From NCBI GenBank assembly GCA_037445775.1, contig JBBIJX010000006.1:1-55478 (forward strand): 55,478 nt of DNA, in the 5' to 3' direction. The notes under the pieces were generated by a model. The model had not been told where the DNA came from, searched no databases, and saw only the letters and a list, made by a program, of their open reading frames with translations. The stretch comes from JBBUX01 sp037445775 (GTDB lineage: Bacteria > Actinomycetota > Coriobacteriia > Anaerosomatales > PHET01). Shown piece after piece: positions 1 through 9,092 of this stretch (positions are counted from its first letter, which is position 1; each line of letters starts with the position of its first letter). Made by a program: the position numbers and the translations under genes.

Positions 1-3000
1 GCTGTCGAACTGCGTCTGCATGTAGGTGGCGTCCGCCGTGTGGGTCGCGTTGTTGTAGTGGCCGTTGGGGAAGGTGCCGGTCAGCGGGAGCCGGTCGGTG
101 GCGTTCACGTAATTGTTGTTGTGGCAGTCCTGGCACTCATAGGGCACGACCGAACCAGGCGTGTTCGGGAACGAGGGGCTCGTGTGGCACGCGTCTCCAG
201 TTTGTGGATCGGTGTAGCTGCAGCCAGAGTCAACCTTGTGATAGCCGGCGGCGTAGTTCATGTAGCTGGTCTCTGTGTCATGACATCCAGCGCCCGAGTT
301 GGTGCAGCCGTCGGGGGCGACAGGAGAGTACGTGACCGTCTGCGACGTGTAGTCGCTTGCAGAGGTGAAGATGTGTGCGGTGGCGTATCCGTGGTTGTCG
401 TCGGTCTTGTTGGTGTGGCAGCCGCGGCATTCCTTCACCACGTTGCCGGCCATCTGCTTGTCCAGACCATGGCACCCGGAGACGCCGCAGCCCTTGCGCC
501 GGTGAACGTCGTCGAATCTGAGAGTCTGAGCCCACGGATGGCAGTTCTCACCCGCGCAGGTGTTAGCGGCGGTGGGACTAGTGGTCCAGCTGCCGGTCGG
601 GTAGCCCACATGGTTCGAGCCAAGGAACCTCGCGTGACCGGTCTCTACCTTCGAGGGGTTCGAGCCGGCGCCGAGATCGTGGCAGTCGGTGCACCGATCG
701 GTATCCCAGCCGCCCTTGACTTGCTTGGGCGAGACGCTCATACCCTTCGCGTTGTTGTGGCAGTCTAGACACACGTTAGACCAGCCGGTCACGGTCGCCT
801 TGTGAGCGGGGCCGAGACCGCTCGAGTGGCACGCGCTGCAGCGGTTACTGGTACCCGACAACGGCGCGATACCCGCGCCGATCGTGGAGTCCATGGACGT
901 CGCCGTATGAAGCGTGTCGGTGCCGCTCGTCTCGTCGCTACGCCCAACGCGGTGCCGCGAGGAGGTGGGATCGTAGCGGTTGTTGGTGTGACAGCCACTC
1001 GAACGCCCGCAGCGCTTCTCGTTGGGGTTGTAGCGAGTCGTGGCAGTCGACGACATGATCATCGATTCGGACCACGCGGCGGCGCCAGCGGCGTCATGGC
1101 ACTGGACGCAGTTCTTGTGGATGTTGTTGTTAGGAACCGTCTTCGTACCTACCTGGAACAGGTCATTGCCCTGGTGGCAGCCCGGGCCTGAAGAAGCGCA
1201 CCCGGTCGCCTGGCCACCGGTCCCGGTGGTCACGGTGTGCAGAGTCGGGGCGCCGGTGTGCGCCGCGGGAATCGAACCCACTCCGTGGCATGCCCCACAC
1301 GCCCCAGTACCGCTCTTTGCCGACCAATCGTTATTGATGGCCGTGGTCGAGCCGGTGTTGTTGTGACAGTTGAGGCACGTCTGGAACGCGGGCTTGGTCG
1401 CGTCGTTGAGCTTTGTGAGTGTCGCGAAGTCCGCCGTGTGCAGCGGCTGGAGCTCGAACACCGCACCCGTGGTCGCGTGGCACGACTTGCAGGCAGTGCC
1501 CTGGTAGGCGGTGCTATCAGCCTGGGCCGAGGTCGTCTGGTGCTTGGGCGCGTTGTAATGGCCGTTGACCTCATAGCCCTGATGGCAGGAGTCGCAATCC
1601 TTCACAGGCGGCTTACCAGCCTGGGCCGTGCTCAGGTGACACGCCCGGCCACCGCTACCGCCAGCGCAGCTGGGATCGGTGTCGCCGACCGCCGGATCAC
1701 CCTTGTGCAGCGAGTGGAGGTCCCAAGTGGAGTGGCAGTTCGTCTGGGATTGGCCGCACCCGGCGTTAGAGCCCGAGAATCCATTGACGCCTGCTGGCGC
1801 GTTGCCGTGCTGCGTGAGATCTGGGTTGACGAGCACTGACACGTTGTGGCACGCAGAGCAGTTCTTGCCCCACGCGCCCGTCACGATCGCCGTTACCGCG
1901 CCGTTGTAGTTGTGACATCCGGAGCACGTCAAGCTGTGGGTCGCCGTGCCTCCGGCAACCGGAATGCCGATGTGCTGGGCGCGCAGACCCTTCACGGCGC
2001 CGTCAGACTTGTGGCACGAGTTACACGTCGCCGACACCGTGCCGCCCGCACCGATAGTGGCGTTCATGCTCGACGCGGTGTGCGCGGTCTCGCTGTAGTG
2101 GCCGTTTGGCCACGCATCAGCCGGCTCAACACGATCGGGCGTATCGGCGTAGTAGCCGTCGTGACAGTCGTAGCAGCGCTGGTTGATACCGTCGTTGCGC
2201 GTGTTGCCCTGACTCACGCGCTGAACGCTCGAGAACTCGGCGCGTCCGGATCCGGTGCCGTCAGTGTCGTGACAGTTGTAGACGGCATCGTACTTGGCGC
2301 TACATCCGGGTACCTTGTGCACGACCTTCAGGTCGGTCTCGTCGCCATGGCAGCCGCCGCCGGAGCCGGTGCAGCCGAATACCGGCTCGTTGTCGTTGTA
2401 AGCGCTGTCACGCGCGATATGGTCGAATACGTTCGTGTGCGCCAAGAAGTCGTCCATCTCGTGGCATGCGTTGCAGCTAGTGACGGTAGCGAGGCTGTTA
2501 TAGCCCTCTACGCGGTAGCCTTTCGGTCCCGTCCAGCCAGTGTCGGCGTCTCCATGACACAGATTGCACGAGGTACGCGGCGTGCCCTCGGTCGATACAA
2601 CACCCGCGTGGATAGTGGCGACGTTGGAGAAGTCGAACTTCTTGAGCGCTTGGCCGCTCAGGGAGTGACACGTGATGCAATCCCCGCCGCTCAAGACGAA
2701 GTTGTGGTCTGAAGCCACCGCAGTGTGCTTCACCGTGTGACAGTTCGAGCAGTCACGCGGGATAGGCCAGCCGTTCTTGATGACGGCCCGGGAGCCGAGA
2801 GTGGTGTCGCGGTGGCACTCGTCGCACGAAACCGCGTCTGCTTCGACGGCGAGTGTCTGCCAGTGCTCGGACGCCAGCGGAGCCTCGTGGCAGGCCGTGC
2901 ATGCCTTGGTCTCGGGTCCGTTCGTCGTGTTGAGCGACTGGCCTGCGATCTGCGCCGTGTGCGCCGCCACGTCGTAAGCGTGGTCGTAGTCGATCTCTCC

Positions 3001-4809
3001 GGACTGGTGGCATGCAGCGTCGGTGCACTTCTTCGCTGTTGGCACCTTCTGGAAGCCGTGACAACTCATGCACGCGTCGTCTGTGTTCGCGTGTATCTGC
3101 TCAAGTCGCCCGGGGTGGCAGTCGTAGCAGATGTCGTCGCTCGTATCCGGCGACGTAGTGGCCGTCCAGGAATGCTTCGCCGTCCGGTCCACGTGCGGGA
3201 CATTGCCATAGACACCGTTCGGCGCAGAGGCCACGTGACAGCCCCTGCCAGTGATCGTGCCCACCATTGAGCAGCCACCGGTGTAGCCCTCATGGTCTCC
3301 GTTGGCCGGGACGTTAGTCGCGATGCGCTGGTGGCACATCGCGCACCCGGTCACAGACAGGCCTTGGACCGTTGAAGTGATCTCGTGGTCCGAGAGCTGG
3401 CCTAGCGGCAGGTTGCCCTGGTAGTTGGTGAGCTTGCGCGAGTGGCACGCGCCGCAGTCATAGCCGAACGCCGTCTGGCCAACCGTCGCGGTAGCGATGT
3501 GCTCGTACTCGCCCAACGACGGATGGACTTCACTGCTGCCGTAGTCGGCCTCGCTGTGGCGGTGGCAGCCGGTGCATTCGGGAACGATGGGCGTGACGCC
3601 CTCAGCGTAGATCTTGATCTGGTCGACGAGGACGACTCTGTCGCGCGCTCCGGCTCGCGATTGGCCAGTCGCCCGAATCTCGATGGTGTGAGAACCAGCA
3701 GACAGCCCGGTCGTCGTCTCTACGCTGTCGTAGACCTCGGATTGCGGCGTCGTCGACTCACGCCATAGATCTACGTTCTTCTGGAACACGCCGTCGATGT
3801 AGATGGCCGCGATGCCGCGGTACGGGTCGCGCTCGCTCACGAGAACGACGCGCTTGCCGGTGAACTTGAAGGTGACAGAAGCATTGGCTTGGTTCGTGGA
3901 GCGCGCCCTCGAAGTCGAGTAACGCGTCGACGTGCGCTGCGACCACGTGCCGACGTATACGGGGGCGTCAGTCGAGTCGTTCTTGGCATAGACGGTGCCG
4001 TCGGGGGCGGTTGCGGCGGGGTGCGAGTAGTCCTCTTTAACGGATGGCTTGCTCACGCCGGCGACGACGCCGCCAAGGTTATGGCACTGGGCGCTCAGAC
4101 AGTACGACTCGGCCTGCGTGATGGTCTCCACGACTGAGACGCGCTGATCGACGGTGCCGGTGTAGCCGCGCGTCCATTGAGTCGCGCTCCATGGCGTGAG
4201 CCCGGAGGTGGCCACGTGGGAGCTGTGAGTCGACGCGATGGTCCCATTCCGGTGACACGCATCGCACGCGGCGACGGCGTGACAGCTTGCGCAATTGCTC
4301 TTGCTCGTTGACTTGGACGCGGGCCAGCGGGGCTGGGAGTGGATGACGTGGATCATCGCCGGGTCAGTATCAACGGAGTACTTGCTATTGAACGCCGCGC
4401 CACCGAAACGCGGGTCAGTCTCCGAATACCAGGCGATGGCGTTGGGCAGCGCGCTTGACCATCCGGGATGACAGCCGGAGCACAGACCGGGGGCGTTGTG
4501 GGGGTGACGCCCGGCCGAGAACGAGGGCAGGTGGCAGTTCTTGCAGGCGCCGTAGTCAACGCCGGCCGTCGCCTCCCCTGACTGAAGCGTCACACCGAAG
4601 GCGGTGAAGTCCTTCTGCTTGTTTGGGTTGGTCGCCCGCTCGGCATACGTTGACGAGGGGTCGTGACACGTCTCGCAGTCGGCGTTGGTATAGACCGGCC
4701 CGAGTGCGGCGTTCGCCCCGACGACCAGCGTCGACATAAGCACGACAAGCGCGAAGGCGACCACAGTCGTCGCGATCGCGCCAATGCGCCACTTCGTACC
4801 CATTCTCAT
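1..4809 (-). CDS. giant secreted multiheme c-type cytochrome, C-terminus beyond window
   Basis: One open frame runs from the start to the left edge of the window (1603 codons, no stop), so the protein is C-terminally incomplete here. Residues 1 to about 34 form a signal peptide (basic start, hydrophobic core, ANA-type cleavage site). I count 30 classical CXXCH heme sites and 13 expanded CXnCH sites (n = 4, 5, 6, 8, 9, 10), all in this frame; for example CX10CH at about 183-222 and 3235-3273, CX9CH at about 2268 and CX4CH at about 470, 538, 3007 and 4081. Alternating CX4CH/CXXCH spacing is known from Geobacter-type cytochromes. Residues about 260-405 lack hemes and look like a beta-sandwich binding domain. 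Two ATGs two codons apart (4809 and 4803) are possible starts; 4809 overlaps an upstream small ORF. Likely an exported electron-transfer conduit made with the adjacent ResB/ResC. Substrate unknown. Confidence 0.93.
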   Translation of the reverse strand, partial: MRMGTKWRIGAIATTVVAFALVVLMSTLVVGANAALGPVYTNADCETCHDPSSTYAERATNPNKQKDFTAFGVTLQSGEATAGVDYGACKNCHLPSFSAGRHPHNAPGLCSGCHPGWSSALPNAIAWYSETDPRFGGAAFNSKYSVDTDPAMIHVIHSQPRWPASKSTSKSNCASCHAVAACDACHRNGTIASTHSSHVATSGLTPWSATQWTRGYTGTVDQRVSVVETITQAESYCLSAQCHNLGGVVAGVSKPSVKEDYSHPAATAPDGTVYAKNDSTDAPVYVGTWSQRTSTRYSTSRARSTNQANASVTFKFTGKRVVLVSERDPYRGIAAIYIDGVFQKNVDLWRESTTPQSEVYDSVETTTGLSAGSHTIEIRATGQSRAGARDRVVLVDQIKIYAEGVTPIVPECTGCHRHSEADYGSSEVHPSLGEYEHIATATVGQTAFGYDCGACHSRKLTNYQGNLPLGQLSDHEITSTVQGLSVTGCAMCHQRIATNVPANGDHEGYTGGCSMVGTITGRGCHVASAPNGVYGNVPHVDRTAKHSWTATTSPDTSDDICYDCHPGRLEQIHANTDDACMSCHGFQKVPTAKKCTDAACHQSGEIDYDHAYDVAAHTAQIAGQSLNTTNGPETKACTACHEAPLASEHWQTLAVEADAVSCDECHRDTTLGSRAVIKNGWPIPRDCSNCHTVKHTAVASDHNFVLSGGDCITCHSLSGQALKKFDFSNVATIHAGVVSTEGTPRTSCNLCHGDADTGWTGPKGYRVEGYNSLATVTSCNACHEMDDFLAHTNVFDHIARDSAYNDNEPVFGCTGSGGGCHGDETDLKVVHKVPGCSAKYDAVYNCHDTDGTGSGRAEFSSVQRVSQGNTRNDGINQRCYDCHDGYYADTPDRVEPADAWPNGHYSETAHTASSMNATIGAGGTVSATCNSCHKSDGAVKGLRAQHIGIPVAGGTATHSLTCSGCHNYNGAVTAIVTGAWGKNCSACHNVSVLVNPDLTQHGNAPAGVNGFSGSNAGCGQSQTNCHSTWDLHSLHKGDPAVGDTDPSCAGGSGGRACHLSTAQAGKPPVKDCDSCHQGYEVNGHYNAPKHQTTSAQADSTAYQGTACKSCHATTGAVFELQPLHTADFATLTKLNDATKPAFQTCLNCHNNTGSTTAINNDWSAKSGTGACGACHGVGSIPAAHTGAPTLHTVTTGTGGQATGCASSGPGCHQGNDLFQVGTKTVPNNNIHKNCVQCHDAAGAAAWSESMIMSSTATTRYNPNEKRCGRSSGCHTNNRYDPTSSRHRVGRSDETSGTDTLHTATSMDSTIGAGIAPLSGTSNRCSACHSSGLGPAHKATVTGWSNVCLDCHNNAKGMSVSPKQVKGGWDTDRCTDCHDLGAGSNPSKVETGHARFLGSNHVGYPTGSWTTSPTAANTCAGENCHPWAQTLRFDDVHRRKGCGVSGCHGLDKQMAGNVVKECRGCHTNKTDDNHGYATAHIFTSASDYTSQTVTYSPVAPDGCTNSGAGCHDTETSYMNYAAGYHKVDSGCSYTDPQTGDACHTSPSFPNTPGSVVPYECQDCHNNNYVNATDRLPLTGTFPNGHYNNATHTADATYMQTQFDS

Positions 4810-4919
4810 TCTTCCCCACATCCTCCGTCGTCGCCTGCGTACCCACCCAGCAACGGCGTGCGAGAGTGACATCCCGGGCATCTGTTTTCAGTCGTCGCCT
4901 GAGCCGCCACTCGCCTCAC
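4806..4919 (-). other. possible 37-codon leader ORF with one CXXCH motif
   Basis: Within the 5' leader of the giant cytochrome a frame opens at GTG (4919) and ends in TGA whose bases overlap the ATG at 4809 in an ATGA arrangement. It encodes a basic, then glycine-rich 37-residue peptide with a single heme-type motif CPGCH at residues 14-18. No signal peptide and no strong ribosome-binding site is visible, so translation is doubtful. It could be a coupled leader peptide, a remnant of an older start of the cytochrome, or chance. The stretch also contains an 11-base direct repeat (CAGGCGACGAC) about 60 bases apart. Confidence 0.3.
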
Positions 4920-4971
4920 CGCCGGTAGTCCCGCATATACGGATACACCTCTCCTAGAGGCAGTCCCCGTC

Positions 4972-5000
4972 ATTATGCGCACGCTCACACCTTAGGTCAA
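4972..5000 (-). promoter_or_regulatory. sigma70-type promoter of the giant cytochrome
   Basis: On the minus strand TTGACC (4995-5000), a 17-base spacer, then CATAAT (4972-4977). This is the best consensus promoter in the window. Transcription would start near 4965, giving a leader of about 155 bases before the cytochrome start. The rest of the 334-base space between resC and the cytochrome (5001-5143) holds no gene and no U-tailed terminator that I can see. Confidence 0.7.
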
Positions 5001-5143
5001 GTTAACAAGACACCGAATTTCCACGCTTCTTCGACAGCACGCTCACGTTCCATCGTCTTCATCGGTCAGCGAAGAGTAGGAGATAGTGATGGCTGTCACG
5101 GTCGCGCGGCGCGAATCGGTAAGCGGCGCCCCGAGACGCCCGG

Positions 5144-5986
5144 TCACCACTCCAGATACGCCCCATGGATTGACTTGTACGCGAGTGGTACGCCCAAGAG
5201 CGAGAAGATGATCACGGGGAGCGCGATCACCGCGACCCACGCCGCCCGCCGCCCCTCCCACCCGATCGTCAGGCGCAGATGAAGATAGACGGCGTAGACG
5301 GCCCACGCGATCAGCGACCACGTCTCCATGGGGTCCCAGCCCCAGTACCTCCCCCACGCCTCGTTGGCCCAGATCGCGCCCGAAGCAATCATGATGCCTT
5401 GGAACAGGAAGCCGGCACCGACGAACTTGAATGTCAGGCCGTCGACGATCTCCTGGGGCGGGAAACGCTCGAGCAGCGGCTCGAGACGCGGGGGGCGCGC
5501 TGCGGACTGTGCGTGGTCTCTCATTAGGAAGGCGACCGAGAGCACGAATGCAGCCGCGTAGCAGCCGTAGGCGAGGTTCGCGAACAGCACGTGGATGGCG
5601 AGCCACACGCTTGCGAGGGAACCGGTCACCTGGCCGGCTCCCTTCGATGCGAGCATCGAAGCGCCTAGGATGAGGAGGGACAACGGCATTATGACCGCTC
5701 CGGCGATCGCGAAGGCGCGGTATTTGAACACGAGGAAGAGGAACAGGCCCACCCCTATGAAGGAGAGCGCGCTGGCTACCTCATAGAACCCGAGCGACGG
5801 ACCGTGCCCCACGCGAATCCAGCGCATCGCGATCGAAACCGCCTGCGCGACGAAGCCGACGGCCGCGAAGCAGAGGCCCCACCGCTCAGCCTTGACATTG
5901 GAGAAGACGACCGCAAGCACCAGCGAGGCGCTCGCGAACGCGTAGAGAGCGGTGCCGACGAGCATGACGACAATCTCGGGGAGCAT
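5144..5986 (-). CDS. resC: cytochrome c biogenesis protein ResC/CcsA (system II)
   Basis: This 280-residue integral membrane protein has about eight hydrophobic helices. Between residues about 205 and 230 it carries the tryptophan-rich heme-handling signature (WGRYWGWDPMETWSL), the WWD motif diagnostic of the CcsA/ResC/CcmF superfamily. ResC with ResB forms the system II synthase that brings heme across the membrane and ligates it to CXXCH cysteines. Its ATG follows directly on the TAG of resB (TAGATG), so the pair is translationally coupled. The giant cytochrome lies just downstream on the same strand, and a seven-heme cytochrome lies upstream in the same gene run, which are obvious clients. 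Length and motif are normal for the family. Confidence 0.95.
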   Translation of the reverse strand: MLPEIVVMLVGTALYAFASASLVLAVVFSNVKAERWGLCFAAVGFVAQAVSIAMRWIRVGHGPSLGFYEVASALSFIGVGLFLFLVFKYRAFAIAGAVIMPLSLLILGASMLASKGAGQVTGSLASVWLAIHVLFANLAYGCYAAAFVLSVAFLMRDHAQSAARPPRLEPLLERFPPQEIVDGLTFKFVGAGFLFQGIMIASGAIWANEAWGRYWGWDPMETWSLIAWAVYAVYLHLRLTIGWEGRRAAWVAVIALPVIIFSLLGVPLAYKSIHGAYLEW

Positions 5987-7363
5987 CTAGTCCAACCTCT
6001 CGAATCCGTGGACCTCGAATGCCTCGATCAGCCTGAGCCTGAATGCGGGGTCGCTCTTCTGCGCAAGCACGACGCAGGCCAGCACCGCAGTACCGTCGCC
6101 GGCAGCATCGACCAGCTTAGCGTAGACCCGTCTGTAAGGGAGGGCAACCGTGATCGCCGCCCCTAGGGACGATAGAACGAACATGAGGTAGAGCACCGGC
6201 ACCGACCAGTCGTGAACGACGGTGACCTCGGCGTAGCGTGTGAGTTCGTCGACCGTGAAGACACCGCCGCCCGGAAGGGCCGTGCTCTCGCCCCTGCCGA
6301 GGGCCACCGACTTCTCCGGTTCCGTACCGTACGCACCGACCCTCACCATGACCTTGCGATCGCGGGCGGGCTCGATCAGCAGCGAAGACTCTCCTCCACC
6401 CGGCATGCCCAGCACGGCAGACCACGATTCGACGCCCGACGGAGACTGCGCGTTGGTCTTGAAAGCGACCTCCGTCTGAACTGGCTCTGGAGTGTCAGAA
6501 CTCTCGATGCTGAAGACTAGCGCATTACCGATCCGGCCCTTCAGATGATGCACCATCGTGCGCCCGAACCTCATGGGGCGATTGGTGCGAACTAGATCCT
6601 CTTTCACGATACGCTCACCGTCACGCACCACTAGGCGCACGGCGGTGCCCACAGGGACACCATCGACGCTGAGGTCAGGGATGACCTCGGTGACGGTGAA
6701 GGTGTAGCCGGTATGGCCGTTCCCGAAGAACAGTCCCTTGGTCCATCCGGGCAGATACGAGGATGCGACCTCTGTCACCGGTCGATCACGGAGCGCGTAG
6801 AACCCGCCCTCCCATCGCGTCAGCCACCCGAGCATCGCGAAGACGAAGAGCAGCCCCAGCGCGACATGGAACAGGGGGCTTCCCGCCAGGCCGAGAGCGC
6901 GTGAGTCTGCGGTGAGCGCTGCGGGTCCACGCCTCACCCGCATACGCAGGGCCCTGAGAACGGACTCCGCATGCGCGAGCGGCTCGTGGCCTTCGGACGG
7001 TGTGAAGGCGAACAGCACGGTGGGCTCGGCGTCCAGCCGCCGGACGTCTGCTGCCGTCAGCATGCCCCGAGAGCGGTAAGCACGCAGGGCGCCCACCGTT
7101 CGCTCGAGGGCACATGCGCAGGTCGACACAGCTAGCCAAAGAGCGGGAACGAGGAACCATGGGGACGTGTAGGGATCGTGCAGGCCCAGAGGCGCGACGA
7201 AGCGATCGAGGGCGGGATGTTCGAGCGCCCACTCCTTGACCGCCTCACTCTGCGGTCCCCCGAACGGCAACAGGGTATCGATGAACAAGAACACCGTCAG
7301 GTACACGAGCAGGTAGCTCGCCGCACGCCGGGAGCGCAGGAACCGCAACGGGCGTCCCGTCAC
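5987..7363 (-). CDS. resB: cytochrome c biogenesis protein ResB
   Basis: 458 residues with the ResB layout: two transmembrane helices near the N-terminus (about 15-35 and 67-89), a third at about 160-186, a large extracytoplasmic domain, and a fourth helix near 388-412. ResB partners ResC in system II, chaperoning apocytochrome or keeping its cysteines reduced during heme attachment. It starts with GTG that overlaps the TAG stop of the upstream lipoprotein gene by one base and ends adjacent to the resC ATG, so three genes are coupled. No thioredoxin-like ResA or CcdA is seen in the window; that function must be encoded elsewhere. Confidence 0.9.
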   Translation of the reverse strand: MTGRPLRFLRSRRAASYLLVYLTVFLFIDTLLPFGGPQSEAVKEWALEHPALDRFVAPLGLHDPYTSPWFLVPALWLAVSTCACALERTVGALRAYRSRGMLTAADVRRLDAEPTVLFAFTPSEGHEPLAHAESVLRALRMRVRRGPAALTADSRALGLAGSPLFHVALGLLFVFAMLGWLTRWEGGFYALRDRPVTEVASSYLPGWTKGLFFGNGHTGYTFTVTEVIPDLSVDGVPVGTAVRLVVRDGERIVKEDLVRTNRPMRFGRTMVHHLKGRIGNALVFSIESSDTPEPVQTEVAFKTNAQSPSGVESWSAVLGMPGGGESSLLIEPARDRKVMVRVGAYGTEPEKSVALGRGESTALPGGGVFTVDELTRYAEVTVVHDWSVPVLYLMFVLSSLGAAITVALPYRRVYAKLVDAAGDGTAVLACVVLAQKSDPAFRLRLIEAFEVHGFERLD

Positions 7364-7953
7364 TACTTGACCTCGCCCCTTGGCTCGGCGTCAACCCGGT
7401 CCACGAGCCAGGCACTCCGACCCTCGTCGCGAACAAGAGTGTAGGTGGTGTCGTACGTCGCGTCGTGCCACGGGCTGTTGTACTCGCCGGTCTTCGTGCT
7501 GATGTAGCGATATTTCCATGTCTCAACGGCGGGCACTGTGGCGGTAGCTTCCTGGATCACAGGCTCGCGCGGGAAATCAAGCTTCATGAGTTGCTGATCG
7601 ATCGCACGACCCTCCTGCCTGTTGAGCTGCACGTATGAGTTGACGCGGACCTCCTCATAGGGACTGAACGCCATCGTGGCCACGTCTGAGTTGAGAATCC
7701 GGTACGCGTAGCTGATCCACAGCAGATATGAGTAGACGGACGTCCGCGGGTCCCTTGTCAGCATCGGGGGGGGCGGTGGTTGCGGCAGCGGCGGCTTCTT
7801 GACGGCGTTATCGAACGTGCGCGTCGTCTCCACAGACCCTGCAGGAGCCACCCGCTCTTCGGCGCCCGGAGCACACCCGATCGAACCGGAAGTGACTCCC
7901 GCAGCCAGCGTCACACAGACAACGGTCAAGATGATTCGCTGCGTGGTCGTCAT
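7363..7953 (-). CDS. small lipoprotein with NTF2-like C-terminal region
   Basis: 196 residues. The N-terminus is a signal sequence ending in a lipobox-like SIGC, so Cys at about position 27 should be lipidated. A proline-rich stretch (about residues 55-63) then links to a domain of about 130 residues. Its helix followed by strands with aromatic residues (YRYIS, YDTTYTLV, WLVDRV) resembles NTF2-like folds. No catalytic motif is visible. It lies between the seven-heme cytochrome and resB and overlaps the resB start by one base, so it probably acts outside the membrane in cytochrome maturation or anchoring. The fold is inferred from pattern only; I do not recognise a named family. Confidence 0.75.
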   Translation of the reverse strand: MTTTQRIILTVVCVTLAAGVTSGSIGCAPGAEERVAPAGSVETTRTFDNAVKKPPLPQPPPPPMLTRDPRTSVYSYLLWISYAYRILNSDVATMAFSPYEEVRVNSYVQLNRQEGRAIDQQLMKLDFPREPVIQEATATVPAVETWKYRYISTKTGEYNSPWHDATYDTTYTLVRDEGRSAWLVDRVDAEPRGEVK

Positions 7954-8003
7954 GAACTCACATCCCTTCGGTGTCCCTCACTGGAGAGTCCCGGCAGCAG
8001 ACT

Positions 8004-9044
8004 TCAGGGTAGCTGCAGTCCGGAGAAGTGACAGTTCGTGCAGAGATCTTCACCGGTCTCCACAAGGAACGCGGAGTTCGCCCCCTCGTGCGGGAAGACC
8101 TGAAACTGAGGGTTGTCGCCCGCGCTCGAACCGTCAACAGTCGTCACCCGGAAATCCTGTGGAGATGTCGTGGTGCCGACGCTGCGGCGATCTTCGTGAC
8201 ACTGCTGGCAGATCGGCGCGTGCCCGGCCTGCTGGGTGGTCCTGGGAAACGGCATGAGGTAGCCGCGGTTCGTACGCCCCATCGATCCCAAAGTCGTCGA
8301 TGTCGAGTCCGCCAGCAGCGCGACCCGGTCATAGATGAACGGGGCCTGTGTGGAGTTCAGCGAGTCGACCGGGTGGTTGTGCACACCGGTGCCTACGGCG
8401 ATTCGCCCCGAGTGGCATGAGCCACACCAATCGGAGCCGTAGACCGTGACGGTAGCCTCGCCGCCGATAGGACGCCGCCTGAGCAGTCGATCGCTGCTGA
8501 AATCGACCTTGCTCGTCGAGTCAGCGGTGCGAACACGGTCGCCCACGAACGGCTCGACGGTGTTGGCACCGTGCGGACTATGGCAGTCGATGCAGGAGAG
8601 CCGGCCGTCATCTCCAGCGAAGTCAGCGGTGCGCGTCTGCCCGGTCGACGAGTTGCCGCCCGGCACGAGCGAGGTCACATCGATTCGGTGACGAGCCACG
8701 GGCGACACTCCGCGCGCCTCGAGCGCGCCGTAAACACCCCGGCCCCCGGTGCCATCGTGACACGCCTCGCACGTCTGCCGGAGCGTGTCGCTGGACAGCA
8801 GCGCCACGCTCGCCTGCGGAGCGTCATGCACGGCGTGGCATGCCTTGCACCGCTGAGTCGTCGCGAGATACCCGCGATGGGGGCCCGACTCGTAGTCGCT
8901 GTCGTGACAGACGGTGCAGTCTGTGATGGTGGGGTCGACGGTACCGGTCTCGTTGTAGGCCCGTGCCGCGCCCGGAGCAATCAGCGTCACTGTGAACGCG
9001 ACCACCGCGAGCGCCTGGGTGATGATGCCTCTCGGACGAGACAT
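8004..9044 (-). CDS. secreted seven-heme c-type cytochrome
   Basis: 346 residues with a clear signal peptide (cleavage after about ARA, residue 29) and seven CXXCH motifs: CTVCH, CKACH, CEACH, CIDCH, CGSCH, CQQCH and CTNCH, the last close to the C-terminus. Several further histidines could supply distal ligands. About 50 residues per heme with long loops is typical of extracellular or periplasmic electron carriers. It sits between an NHL-propeller gene and the lipoprotein-resB-resC group. No transmembrane anchor or S-layer domain is present. It could be a soluble carrier feeding the giant cytochrome or a polymerising subunit; the sequence alone does not decide. Confidence 0.93.
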   Translation of the reverse strand: MSRPRGIITQALAVVAFTVTLIAPGAARAYNETGTVDPTITDCTVCHDSDYESGPHRGYLATTQRCKACHAVHDAPQASVALLSSDTLRQTCEACHDGTGGRGVYGALEARGVSPVARHRIDVTSLVPGGNSSTGQTRTADFAGDDGRLSCIDCHSPHGANTVEPFVGDRVRTADSTSKVDFSSDRLLRRRPIGGEATVTVYGSDWCGSCHSGRIAVGTGVHNHPVDSLNSTQAPFIYDRVALLADSTSTTLGSMGRTNRGYLMPFPRTTQQAGHAPICQQCHEDRRSVGTTTSPQDFRVTTVDGSSAGDNPQFQVFPHEGANSAFLVETGEDLCTNCHFSGLQLP

Positions 9045-9092
9045 TTGGTTCGCGAACCCCTTCGGATCGTGGACAACGTATCAGCGACGTCG

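Noticed and set aside
1..4800. Many short plus- and minus-strand ORFs suggesting a decayed or non-coding region
   Set aside because: One minus-strand frame stays open from 4809 to the edge and holds all 43 heme motifs; the short frames are its shadows. It seems absent as an ORF only because it has no stop inside the window.
4806..4971. c-di-GMP (GEMM) or other known riboswitch in the cytochrome leader
   Set aside because: GEMM riboswitches precede some multiheme cytochromes, but the conserved GEMM segments are not present, and I recognise no other riboswitch consensus.
5043..5606. 187-codon minus-strand frame overlapping the end of resC
   Set aside because: It runs mostly inside resC in another frame; the resC frame contains the WWD motif and the membrane helices.
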